Part shown: in pieces, positions 45,101-52,945 of the stretch
Layout of the letters: each line of letters begins with the position of its first letter
Position numbering within the stretch: position 1 is the first letter of the stretch
Source of the DNA: Pseudomonadota bacterium
Lineage (GTDB): Bacteria > Pseudomonadota > Gammaproteobacteria > Steroidobacterales > Steroidobacteraceae
Direction: 5' to 3'
Assembly (NCBI GenBank): GCA_021851405.1
Contig: JAJZDW010000024.1
Span: 1-57,667 of the forward strand
Length of the DNA stretch: 57,667 nucleotides
Notes under the pieces: model-generated
Database searches by the model: none
The model's input: only the letters and a program-made list of their open reading frames with translations
What the model was told of the DNA's origin: nothing
Translations under genes and position numbers: made by a program

Positions 45101-45653
45101 CAAAGGAGAGCGCGGCACCGGGTTGGGCCTTGCGATGGTGTACGGAGTCGTACGAAGACACGCCGCCACTCTCAACGTGGAGAGCGCGCCCGGCGAGGGT
45201 ACGCGTTTCGTGCTGACGTTCCCGCAGACTCGCCCCGGGCAGCAGCCCGTCCCGCCACGCGATGAGTCGCCGAGCCCGGTGATCGCGCCAATGCGCATTC
45301 TGCTCATCGATGACGATCCTCTGGTGCTCGCGCCATTGAAGGAGATCCTCGAATCGGATGGACACGAAGTCCTCGCCACAGATGACCCGCGTCGCGGCAT
45401 CGACGCTTTTCTCGCAGATCAGGCAAGCAGACCGTTCCAGGTCGTCATCACGGATCTGGGAATGCCGCACCTGGACGGCCGCGCGGTCGCCCGAGCGATC
45501 AAGCGGGTGTCGGCGAATACTCCGGTCATCCTACTGACCGGCTGGGGTCGCCGTTTGGATGCCGAAGCACAGCCGGCGGCGGACATCGATCACGTGCTCG
45601 GTAAGCCGCCAAGGGTACGTGAACTGCGTGCCGTACTCGCGCGCTGCCAATGA
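42162..45653 (+). CDS. hybrid histidine kinase with two kinase cores and two receivers
   Basis: A 1163-residue signalling protein with no clear membrane helix. Domains in order: an N-terminal PAS-like sensor (1-150); coiled coil; HisKA with NISHEFRTP (H199) and a first ATPase domain (LLSNALKH, DTGVGIAPEELPRLFERFYR, GTGIGLSLVRELV); receiver 1 with the Asp in LVLSDVMMPRLDG (D527); coiled coil; GAF domain (about 640-780); second HisKA with SGIAHDINN (H810) and second ATPase domain (NLVFNAVDAMP, GTGLGLAMVYG); receiver 2 with ITDLGMPHLDG (D1098). All phospho-sites are present. No separate response regulator with a DNA-binding domain is next door. The output is therefore unknown. Confidence 0.92.
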   Translation: MPVNPPDGPAPALDYELLFQESPDVLLVLLPDAPRFTMVAATNARLAATHTTREILGRGLFDVFPDNPADPGATGTSNLRDSLQRVLRTRRADTMAVQKYDIRNSNGSFETKYWSPKNLPVLSSSGDVLYILHRVEEVTELVRASEIGQTLRDRTRKMEHEVIRRSGELATAIAELREANRKLAELDAAKTDFFANISHEFRTPLTLMLGLLEEELAEPASLAQPRRDRLRAAHRNSLRLLRLVNSLLDFARIEAGRAQVHFQATDLASLTAELVSHFESAVARSRLTLTIDCPTLPERIYVDREMWEKIVLNLLSNALKHTFEGGISVRLTWLGESVRLTVQDTGVGIAPEELPRLFERFYRIKGAASRTHEGTGIGLSLVRELVRLHGGEIRVESTVGEGSRFHVTVRSGTGHLPAERIEADSATASIGLSTSAQVQEALRWVAELPARDGPSAGSPAAPRRDAAAGIGPEAPVRARILWAEDNADMREYVARLLGSEFDVVPASDGQMALERALADPPDLVLSDVMMPRLDGFGLLRAIRADVRTQQIPVILLSARAGEESAVGGLDAGADDYLMKPFTARELLARVRASVQLSRHRRDFEKELERRIHERTAQLAASIQSLSTEIARREVSEMKLEAQLRHLSLLDHITRAVAERQDLQSIIRVVVRSVEQNLPTDICRVVLKDEQSSLIRIPDELVYFADVTQTSAPLPYDLTDTRIRALVAAPLRFDDEVLGVLTAGRQSPNGFSNDECEFLRQLSEHVALAVHQSELHASLQRAYNELRLSQQTVLQQERLSALGQMASGIAHDINNAISPVTLYLDTLLESESNLTPRARQYLPIVLRAIDDVSATVSRMREFYRPRDEQTALAPVDLNELTEQVIELTKARWSDMPQQRGIVIEVVREFQPNLPRVPAVENEIREALTNLVFNAVDAMPLGGRLTLATRTVDDGVELAVADNGVGMDEQTRRKCLEPFFTTKGERGTGLGLAMVYGVVRRHAATLNVESAPGEGTRFVLTFPQTRPGQQPVPPRDESPSPVIAPMRILLIDDDPLVLAPLKEILESDGHEVLATDDPRRGIDAFLADQASRPFQVVITDLGMPHLDGRAVARAIKRVSANTPVILLTGWGRRLDAEAQPAADIDHVLGKPPRVRELRAVLARCQ

Positions 45654-45780
45654 GCCCATCGCACTGACGTACCGGCGCGGTGTGCAGAGACTGCTGTGCA
45701 CCCGCTGCGTCGTGCCTCGATCGCCAAGGGATTCGAGACAGACGCGTTTCGCCCCCGCATTGCGTGGCGTCGTCCCGCGC

Positions 45781-47121
45781 TCAGGGTTTAGGCGGGTCGA
45801 CCGTCAACGTTTTCGCAGGTAGGTCGGAGTTCGCGCGATGCGCCGAGGCGCTCCGGGAGCAGTGAGAAGAGTCACATGAGCCCGCATTGTGTGCCGTCCG
45901 AGCCGGCTGGGGCAGCGTATCGATGGCTGCGAGCGCCTTCTTCTGTGCTGGCGTCAGCACTCCAGCGTAGAACTTGTGGAACTGCGCATTGGTGGCCGGA
46001 AGGTCTTTCTTGCCGTTCCAGGTGGACCCGGCCGGCAACCGATTCTGCACCCGGCGCGCCTGTGCCAGTACCGCGCCGAGCCCCGGCTCCTCGCGGCCCG
46101 AGACCGGTACCGGTATGCCACGTGGATTTTTGACTAATTCCGCGACCCTATGCCAGTTGATTTTCTGGTGGTGCCGCCACAATTCGACCCGCTCGGCATG
46201 GGTAAGCAGTGTCGGAACGAGACGCCGCCAGTCCTTTCTCCAGGGGCGCTTGTCCCCCTTCAATGGCCCATAGGCCACCATGTAGAGCCGGCCGCTCTTC
46301 CACCCGAACAGGTACGGCTGATCGACGACACGCACCTCGGTGCCATTCGGCACCATGTAGAAGAGCTGTTTGATGTCCTCCGGGAACAGGTGAACACAGC
46401 CGTGGCTCACCCGCCAGCCCACGCTGACCGGCTTATTGGTCCCGTGGATCAGGTATCCCGGCCAACCGAGGTGCAGCGCGTAGTTGCCGAGAGGATTCTC
46501 CGGACCGGGACCGACCACTTTCGGCAGCGGCGCACCTTCCTTCGCGTGCTCGAGCAAAATCGACGGTGGCACGATCCAGACTGGGTCCTTCTCGTGCGAA
46601 ATGACATGCGTCACGCCTTGGGGCGTGACGAACCCGCGCCGACCGATGCCGACCGGGTGAGTAAAGACGACCTGAGGCTCTCCGCGCTTGTGCGCAGGGT
46701 AATAGAAGAGCCGCAGCGCGGCGAGATTGACCACGATGCCCCGATGCGGCGCGTCCGGAAGAATAAACTGCGTCGGCAACACCACTGCTGCGCCTACGGG
46801 CGGAATCCAGGCACTGACGCCAGGATTGGCCCGCGTCATCTCGAGATATCCGACATTGAAGCGGCGACCGATGTCGGTCAGGGTCTGCCCCTTCAGAACC
46901 TTCACCACCTGTACGGCGCCTACCATGTCCTGACCCGGCGCGAGATCGAACTTCTCGGTCTGGATCGGCAACGGCAAGGGTGGCGGCGGCGGCGGAACCA
47001 CTTTCGCGGGCGCAGGCGGGGGCGGCGGAGGTGGCCGCAGCGGCGGCCCCATCAGTGCGCAGGCGCTCGCCGTGAGCGCGACGCTGGCGGCCAGTACGAG
47101 ACGGATAGACGAGGTTCTCAT
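45781..47121 (-). CDS. LysM-like L,D-transpeptidase lipoprotein (YkuD family)
   Basis: A 446-residue periplasmic enzyme that forms 3-3 peptidoglycan crosslinks or attaches proteins to the wall. The signal ends in a lipobox-like TASAC (C21), then a proline-rich linker (about 25-52), a LysM-like segment (VVKVLKGQTLTDIGRRFNVGYLEMTRANPG), and the YkuD domain with catalytic SHGCVHLFPED (C242). About 180 residues follow the catalytic centre, more than in E. coli LdtA-D (about 300-330 in total), with no domain I recognise. It converges with the hybrid kinase. Confidence 0.92.
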   Translation of the reverse strand: MRTSSIRLVLAASVALTASACALMGPPLRPPPPPPPAPAKVVPPPPPPLPLPIQTEKFDLAPGQDMVGAVQVVKVLKGQTLTDIGRRFNVGYLEMTRANPGVSAWIPPVGAAVVLPTQFILPDAPHRGIVVNLAALRLFYYPAHKRGEPQVVFTHPVGIGRRGFVTPQGVTHVISHEKDPVWIVPPSILLEHAKEGAPLPKVVGPGPENPLGNYALHLGWPGYLIHGTNKPVSVGWRVSHGCVHLFPEDIKQLFYMVPNGTEVRVVDQPYLFGWKSGRLYMVAYGPLKGDKRPWRKDWRRLVPTLLTHAERVELWRHHQKINWHRVAELVKNPRGIPVPVSGREEPGLGAVLAQARRVQNRLPAGSTWNGKKDLPATNAQFHKFYAGVLTPAQKKALAAIDTLPQPARTAHNAGSCDSSHCSRSASAHRANSDLPAKTLTVDPPKP

Positions 47122-47551
47122 CGGTGGATTATGGCACCCCGAGTCGCGACCGACCCGGCCTGTCGGCGATTCGCTACAGCCGGGGGCTCACAGCCATTGC
47201 CGCGTCGGGAGATCTGAAAATACCTGAGGTTGGAACTGCCGAATTTTGACCCTACCGGATCTATCCTGAATAGAGCCTGACTGCACCGCACAGTTCAACT
47301 CGAAGTCGAACGGAACGTCTGGGGCCCACCGCACGACGTCCCGGCCACGGTCGGCGCGCCGATGGATCCGCGGCGGCCGTCGTCTGAGGCAGGCCCTCCC
47401 GCGCTGGTGACCGGATGCCGATCGCCACTCGCCCGCTCTCGCCCCTCCCTCGGTCACGAACGGTGATCACCGCCCCCCCAATACGGCGTCGGCGGCTTTG
47501 CATCTTGACGCACGACTTGCGGTTTTTCGCGCACGTGCCCAGGATGTGAGC
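47122..47551. other. divergent gap between the transpeptidase and beta-helix genes
   Basis: These 430 bases should hold two divergent promoters. TTGACC at about 47245-47250 followed 17 bases later by AATAGA is a weak rightward candidate, and the short repeat CTAT/ATAG lies in it. I see no gene or strong palindrome. Confidence 0.4.
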
Positions 47552-48808
47552 ATGCTCTGGCGTAACCGACGGGCCTTCTCGGCGACACCGCCCCCTCCGT
47601 CTGCGCGTTCCGCTGCGCACCGACAATTCCACGCCAGAAGCATCGCAGCGCTTTGCGCCGCGGCGCTTCTGTCAGCGAGCTGCTCAGCGCCGCCTCGCCA
47701 GCGCATCGTGCGGGTCCACAGTACCGCCGGCCTGGAACGAGCGGTCGTGACTGCAAACCGCTGGGGCGGGCACGTGGTCATCCGACTCGCCCCTGGGACG
47801 TACACGCTGAATGAGACTCTCGTCGTCACTGCGCCACGGGTGACACTCCAAGGACCACTCGGTACGCGCAGGCAAGTCATCATCCAAGGCGATGGCATGA
47901 GTCCTACCGCACGGATCGGCAATCTCATTCGGGTTTCGGGCTCACATTTTACGCTGAGCAGCATGACGCTACGGCGCAGCCGCTGGCACCTGATCCAGAT
48001 CGCCGGCGAGGATGGCGCCCAGTCGCCCGTCATCCGCGAGTGCGTCCTGGAGAACGCCTACGAGCAGTTGATCAAGGTGAGCGACAGTCCTGCGCGGCCC
48101 GGCAACACCGCCAATAATGGGATTGTGGAGCACTGCCTCTTCGAGTACACGGCGGGCATCGGCCCGGAGTACTACATCGGCGGTATCGATGCCCATGGCG
48201 CCAAACACTGGATCGTTCGTGACAACGTCTTTCGCAATATTGCCAGCCCATCGCGTGCGGTGGCGGAATTCGCAGTGCACTTCTGGGACGGCTCGGCCGA
48301 CGATCTGGTGGAGCGCAATCTCATCGTCAATTGCGACCGCGGCATCGGCTTCGGGCTGGACGGAAAACCCAATCTCGGCGGCGTGATCCGCAACAACATG
48401 ATTTATCACGCCGCTGGCGCAGGTCCGTTCGCCGACACCGGCATTGCGCTCACCGACAGCCCCGGCACGCAGGTGTACAACAACACAATCCTGCTGCAGA
48501 GCAAATATCCGCGCGCCATCGAATATCGATTCCCCGTCACTCGCAATGTCTTCATCGCCAACAATCTCACGAACCGGGCAATCGCATCGCGCAACGGCGG
48601 ACGCGCTACGGTAACTCACAACGTCACCGATGCGAGGTCACAATGGTTCGTGAACGCCGCGGCCGGCAATCTACGCCTCAGCTCCCCGATACCACAGGTC
48701 GTGGGCAAAGGCGTGATGATCGCGGCGCTGAAGGACGACTTCAGCGGCAATGCCCGTCCCCTTGAGACGGATCCGGATATCGGGGCCGATCAGTGGCCGG
48801 CGCCGTGA
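47552..48808 (+). CDS. predicted beta-helix lipoprotein
   Basis: A 418-residue protein beginning with a long N-terminal region and a lipoprotein-type signal ending LLSASC. The body contains repeats of the parallel beta-helix kind (VIRECVLENAYEQLIKV, GIVEHCLFEYTAGIG, WIVRDNVFRNIASPS, LVERNLIVNCDRGIG, GVIRNNMIYHAAGA), about 22-28 residues each. Such proteins bind or cleave polysaccharides, or act as passive surface proteins; no lyase active site is evident. ATG at 47552 has AGGATG close upstream. It is close to the transpeptidase, so a wall or capsule role is possible but not shown. Confidence 0.8.
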   Translation: MLWRNRRAFSATPPPPSARSAAHRQFHARSIAALCAAALLSASCSAPPRQRIVRVHSTAGLERAVVTANRWGGHVVIRLAPGTYTLNETLVVTAPRVTLQGPLGTRRQVIIQGDGMSPTARIGNLIRVSGSHFTLSSMTLRRSRWHLIQIAGEDGAQSPVIRECVLENAYEQLIKVSDSPARPGNTANNGIVEHCLFEYTAGIGPEYYIGGIDAHGAKHWIVRDNVFRNIASPSRAVAEFAVHFWDGSADDLVERNLIVNCDRGIGFGLDGKPNLGGVIRNNMIYHAAGAGPFADTGIALTDSPGTQVYNNTILLQSKYPRAIEYRFPVTRNVFIANNLTNRAIASRNGGRATVTHNVTDARSQWFVNAAAGNLRLSSPIPQVVGKGVMIAALKDDFSGNARPLETDPDIGADQWPAP

Positions 48809-48904
48809 GCCGGCACAGCCAAGACCTGAAGCTCTGAACCATCGACGCCGGAGCGCCACAGCCGCCTGACGGACCGCGAAACATACGCCTCGCCTACCGA
48901 CGCC

Positions 48905-50176
48905 TCAGGCGGTGCAGATCTCCCGCAGCAGGGCCGCAAAGCGTTCAATCTCCTCGAGCGTGTTGTAGTGCACCAGCGAAACGCGCACCGCGCCGCTGTC
49001 GACGTCCAAGCCCAGCCGCCGCATCAACCGAGGTGCATACATATGACCGTCGCGAATGCCGATGCCCCCGGCGGCGGCGGCCTTCACCACCTCCGCTGGT
49101 TCGACACTCGGAAGATTGAAGCATACCGTCGGCACCCGCGCGCCGACCTGAGCGGGATCTGCAGTTCCGTAAACATCCGCACCCAGCCGCTCGAGCATCT
49201 GCAGTAAGGCAAACGAGAGCGTCTGCTCGTACGCTTGAATCGCGACCATCGCCGTTACGCAATTCTCCCGTATGGCGTCGTGCGCGCTGACCGCTTCAGC
49301 TCCCGCCAGCCGGCGCCCAAGATCCGCCAAATAGTCCACTGCGGCCGCCATCCCCGCGACGTTCTCATAGATGAACGTACCGGCCTCGACCTTTCCCGGA
49401 GGCACATCCGGAATGAATTCCTCGCGAAATGTCGGCAGTGCCGCGAGCGCGGAATACCGGCCCCAGAGAAATCCCATGTGGGGCGCAAATATCTTGTAGC
49501 CTGAACACACCAAGTAATCACATCCCAGCGCGCGCACGTCAATCGGACCGTGCGGTCCGTAGTGCACTGCATCGACGAACACCTCTGCGCCGACCGAGTG
49601 GGCGAGCCGCGACACGCCGCTCACATCCACAATGCTGCCAAGTGCGTTTGAGGCCAGCGTACAGGCCACCAACCGAGTTTTCGCACTCAGTAGCTGATCG
49701 AGATCCTCCAGATGCAGTCGCCCGTCAGTGCGCGCACTCCACCATCTGATGCGGGCACCCACACTCTGCAGAGCGCACCAGGTAGCGATGTTCGCCTCGT
49801 GATCTAGGTCGGTCACGACGATCTCCTCGCGACCCTGCAGCGTCTGACCGACCGCGAGGCTGATCGTCCGGATGAACGAGGTCGCGTTCATCCCGAAGCC
49901 GATCTCCTCGGGACTCCATGCATTGAGGAAAGCGGCAACTCGCACGCGAGCACGCGCGATCATGTCATCGACGGCCACGCTCTGGGCGTATCGACCTCCG
50001 CGCTGAACGTTGTGTTCGAGAAGATGGGTGTTGACGGCGTCCAGCACTCTCTGAGGAATCTGCGCGCCAGCGGCATTATCGAAATAAATGAACCGCCCGA
50101 CAGGACGCAGGGCCGGAAACTCGCTGCGCAGCGCAAGAACGGGAAATTCCGGGCCACGTTTCGCGTGAGTCGTCAT
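48905..50176 (-). CDS. class-V PLP enzyme of the VC1184 (TIGR01976-like) group
   Basis: A 423-residue fold-type I enzyme. PLP binding is indicated by SGYK (K228) and the preceding VDAVHYGPHGPI Asp region. The C terminus, GIRDGHMYAPRLMRRLG and VRVSLVHYNTLEEIE, matches the VC1184-type subfamily often named cysteine desulfurase. However, the SufS/CsdA catalytic cysteine (in the family RAGHHCAQP) is replaced here: the equivalent stretch is GHMYAP, with no Cys. A desulfurase mechanism is therefore unlikely; aminotransferase, racemase/epimerase or C-S/C-N lyase activity is more plausible. It is the last gene of the leftward TBDR cluster, 122 bases after its neighbour. Confidence 0.85.
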   Translation of the reverse strand: MTTHAKRGPEFPVLALRSEFPALRPVGRFIYFDNAAGAQIPQRVLDAVNTHLLEHNVQRGGRYAQSVAVDDMIARARVRVAAFLNAWSPEEIGFGMNATSFIRTISLAVGQTLQGREEIVVTDLDHEANIATWCALQSVGARIRWWSARTDGRLHLEDLDQLLSAKTRLVACTLASNALGSIVDVSGVSRLAHSVGAEVFVDAVHYGPHGPIDVRALGCDYLVCSGYKIFAPHMGFLWGRYSALAALPTFREEFIPDVPPGKVEAGTFIYENVAGMAAAVDYLADLGRRLAGAEAVSAHDAIRENCVTAMVAIQAYEQTLSFALLQMLERLGADVYGTADPAQVGARVPTVCFNLPSVEPAEVVKAAAAGGIGIRDGHMYAPRLMRRLGLDVDSGAVRVSLVHYNTLEEIERFAALLREICTA

Positions 50177-50298
50177 GATTCTGCCCCAATTCGGCCGTAC
50201 CGTGCGCCCATGAGTGTTTAGCTGCCTCTTAAACGCCGACCAGACCGTTACGAACAGGAAATTTAGATCTTTTGTCCTAACGCAACGGTCGTCCGATG

Positions 50299-51456
50299 TT
50301 AAGGAGTTTCCGGCGCGAATTGACCGCGCAAGCGTTCAAGCTCGGCGACGAACCGATCAATGTCCGATTCAGTGTTATAGAAGTGACAGGTCACACGAAT
50401 ATTGTTGTCGCGGAATGACGTCACAATATCCGCCGCCGTGAGGTGCTCAAAGAGTTCCGCGGTGTTGCGCGCGGGTACGGCCACCATCGGACCGCGTCGC
50501 GCATCATCAAGCGGCGTCACCGCAGACCAACCGATGTCGATGAGCTGCCGCAAGCAATATCTCGTGAGCGCGCGCACACGTGCCTCTATTTGCCGGGGAT
50601 CTGCTTCCAGAACAATCTTAAGACCAGCCTCGGCGGCGTAGCAATTCACCACTGCAGGTGTTCCCGCTTCGAACCGGCGGGCACTCTCCGAGGGACGATT
50701 GGCGAAGATGTCCATGGCGGCGATATTCTGTTGCGCAAACCATCCGCTGTGGGTCGGCACCAGTTCACGGATCCATCGGTCTCGGACATACAGAAAGCCA
50801 ATCCCGGCGGTTCCAAGGAGATACTTGAGCATGCCGCCGACGATGAAGTCGACTCCGAGCGCGCGAGCATCGACCTGCAGAGCACCAATCGCCTGGTAAG
50901 TATCAAGCAGAACGCGTGCACCGCGAGCATGTGCGATCTTCACAATGCCGGGAATATCGAGACGGGCGCCGTTGCGAAAGCAGACGTGGGTCACCGCCAC
51001 GAGCAGGGTATGTTCATCGATCGTCCGCTCGAAGTGTTCGAGCGGTATATATCCGTCCGCGGCGCGCGGCACATGAACCACCCGAGCACCGCGACGCTCC
51101 TGGGCGTGCCAGATCTGTGCATTGGTCGGGAACTCGAAATCGCTAACCACGACCTTGTTGCGCGTACCGCTGAAATCGAGCGCGCTGGCAAGCGCATTGA
51201 TGCCCGCGGATGCGGACGCCGTGATCGCGACTTCGTCCGACGTCACACCGAGCAGCTGCGCCATCAGGGCGCGAACTGACTCGTTCTTCGTGATCCACAC
51301 ATCCCAGTTGGCGCCCACGGCGAGCCGGTCATCCATGTAATTGTTAACTGCGTCGCGCACCGTATCGGCAAGCGCACAATATGACCCACTGTTCAAATAG
51401 GTCTTACGCTCCAGGACCGGGAACCGGCGCCGCAATGCTTCGAAATCGGTCGTCAC
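50299..51456 (-). CDS. class-V PLP enzyme, aminotransferase/epimerase-like
   Basis: A 385-residue fold-type I enzyme. The PLP-lysine is in GGMLKYLLGTAG (K211), preceded by LLDTYQAIGALQVD with the ring-binding Asp. The start FEALRRRFPVLERKTYLNSGSY is typical of class-V proteins of the isopenicillin-N-epimerase and SufS branch. No Cys lies in the C-terminal loop (NNIRVTCHFYNTESDID has a Cys in a different setting), so I do not call it a desulfurase. It lies 82 bases after the permease gene in the same direction, and a second class-V enzyme follows. Substrate unknown; the pairing suggests consecutive steps on one amino-acid-like compound. Confidence 0.83.
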   Translation of the reverse strand: MTTDFEALRRRFPVLERKTYLNSGSYCALADTVRDAVNNYMDDRLAVGANWDVWITKNESVRALMAQLLGVTSDEVAITASASAGINALASALDFSGTRNKVVVSDFEFPTNAQIWHAQERRGARVVHVPRAADGYIPLEHFERTIDEHTLLVAVTHVCFRNGARLDIPGIVKIAHARGARVLLDTYQAIGALQVDARALGVDFIVGGMLKYLLGTAGIGFLYVRDRWIRELVPTHSGWFAQQNIAAMDIFANRPSESARRFEAGTPAVVNCYAAEAGLKIVLEADPRQIEARVRALTRYCLRQLIDIGWSAVTPLDDARRGPMVAVPARNTAELFEHLTAADIVTSFRDNNIRVTCHFYNTESDIDRFVAELERLRGQFAPETP

Positions 51457-51538
51457 CTTGCTACCTCAACTGATTAATCCGATGTAATCCTGCGGATACT
51501 CGCTCCGGCGCACCCGACTCATCCTGTGCGCGATGAAC

Positions 51539-52939
51539 TCAGGCCCGCGCTGCCTTAGCAATGCGCGCGCGATGGCGCATGCGCCAGAGAAAGTACGCGC
51601 TTGAGATCAGGATCACCCACGGAACCCCATACACCCAGGACAGACTCAGGCTGGGCGTAAATCCCATCGTGACCAGTATGGCCGCGAGCATGGCGAGCCC
51701 AGCGTACTGCATCCAGGGGAAGAACGGCATCCGCACCGGCAGATCCGCGGTCCGATTGCGGCGGCGGAAACTCAAATGGCAGACCAGAATGAACATCCAC
51801 ACCAGAATCGCCGCAAAGAGCGCGACGCCGAACAGGTCCGCGTACGCATTCGGGGTAAAAATTGACACTGCCGCGGAGATCAAGACACAAACGCCGGAAA
51901 CCACGATGGCCGTCACCGGACTTCCACGCTCGGATAGTTTGCCGAGTTGTCGCGGCGCGTACCCGCCGCGCGAAAGTGAGAAGAGCATGCGCGCACAGAG
52001 ATACACATTGGTATTCATGCTCGAGAGTGCGGCGCTGATGACCACGAAGTTCATGACGCCGGCGGCATCCCGGATACCAGAATGCTTGAACACCGTTACG
52101 AACGGGCTTTGCGCGACCACCGCAACACCTGTGTCGGTCCACGGAATTGTCGCGACGATCACGGTGATCGCAAGTACGTAAAAGAGGAACAGTCGCAGCA
52201 CCATCGTGCGCAACGCGGCCGGTATCGCGACTCTGGGATTCTTCGTCTCCCCGGAAGTGACCGCGATGACTTCAATGCCGTTGAAGGAGAAGATTCCGAC
52301 CGTGACTGCCATCCACAGGCCGGCCAGACCTTTCGGCAGGAAGCCTCCAGGTAGGCCGACCAGATTGTGTGCTCCCACCGCGAGACGACCGATACCGAAA
52401 ATACTGGTCACTCCGAGGGTGATGAACAGCACGATCGCCACGACTTTGATCAGAGCGAACCAAAATTCAACGGTACCGAAGTTTCCCACCGATCTGGAAT
52501 TGAAGTAGAGCATCACGAGGCAGAAGCTGATCGCCCACACCCCGACTGGCACATGCGGGAACCAGTACTGCATGTAGAGTCCGGCGGCGACAGACTCGCC
52601 GCCGATGGCGATGACCTGTGAGATCCAATACGTGTAGCGGACGACGAATCCAGCCCACGGATTCAAATAGGTCTCCGCATAGATTCCGAAGGAGCCGGCG
52701 GCCGGATGCACGACCGCCATCTCCGAAAGACTGAAGACCATGACCAGTGCGACGAAGCCAGCGAGCATGTAGCTCACGATAACCGCGGGCCCCGCATACC
52801 CGACTGCGAGCCCGCTGCCCATGAACAGCCCGGTGCCGATTGCACCGCCGAGGCCGATCATCACGACCTGCGCCTTACTCAGGCCGCGGTGCAGTCCACC
52901 TTCACGCTGACCGAGAACCTCCTGATGCGACTGCTCCAC
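51539..52939 (-). CDS. amino-acid permease (APC superfamily, AAT family)
   Basis: A 466-residue inner-membrane transporter with 12 helices. Helix 1 reads IGLGGAIGTGLFMGSGLAVGYAGP, the substrate-binding signature of GABA/proline/lysine-type amino-acid permeases, and a long family stretch VHPAAGSFGIYAETYLNPWAGF follows. It starts six bases after the TonB-dependent receptor stop, implying translation coupling and shared function: the receptor brings a compound across the outer membrane and this protein takes it, or a product, across the inner membrane. The substrate is probably an amino acid or derivative. Confidence 0.92.
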   Translation of the reverse strand: MEQSHQEVLGQREGGLHRGLSKAQVVMIGLGGAIGTGLFMGSGLAVGYAGPAVIVSYMLAGFVALVMVFSLSEMAVVHPAAGSFGIYAETYLNPWAGFVVRYTYWISQVIAIGGESVAAGLYMQYWFPHVPVGVWAISFCLVMLYFNSRSVGNFGTVEFWFALIKVVAIVLFITLGVTSIFGIGRLAVGAHNLVGLPGGFLPKGLAGLWMAVTVGIFSFNGIEVIAVTSGETKNPRVAIPAALRTMVLRLFLFYVLAITVIVATIPWTDTGVAVVAQSPFVTVFKHSGIRDAAGVMNFVVISAALSSMNTNVYLCARMLFSLSRGGYAPRQLGKLSERGSPVTAIVVSGVCVLISAAVSIFTPNAYADLFGVALFAAILVWMFILVCHLSFRRRNRTADLPVRMPFFPWMQYAGLAMLAAILVTMGFTPSLSLSWVYGVPWVILISSAYFLWRMRHRARIAKAARA

Positions 52940-52945
52940 GAGGCC

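Noticed and set aside
48905-51456. Cysteine desulfurase label for the two class-V enzymes
   Set aside because: The catalytic Cys of SufS/CsdA is missing in the expected loop of both proteins.
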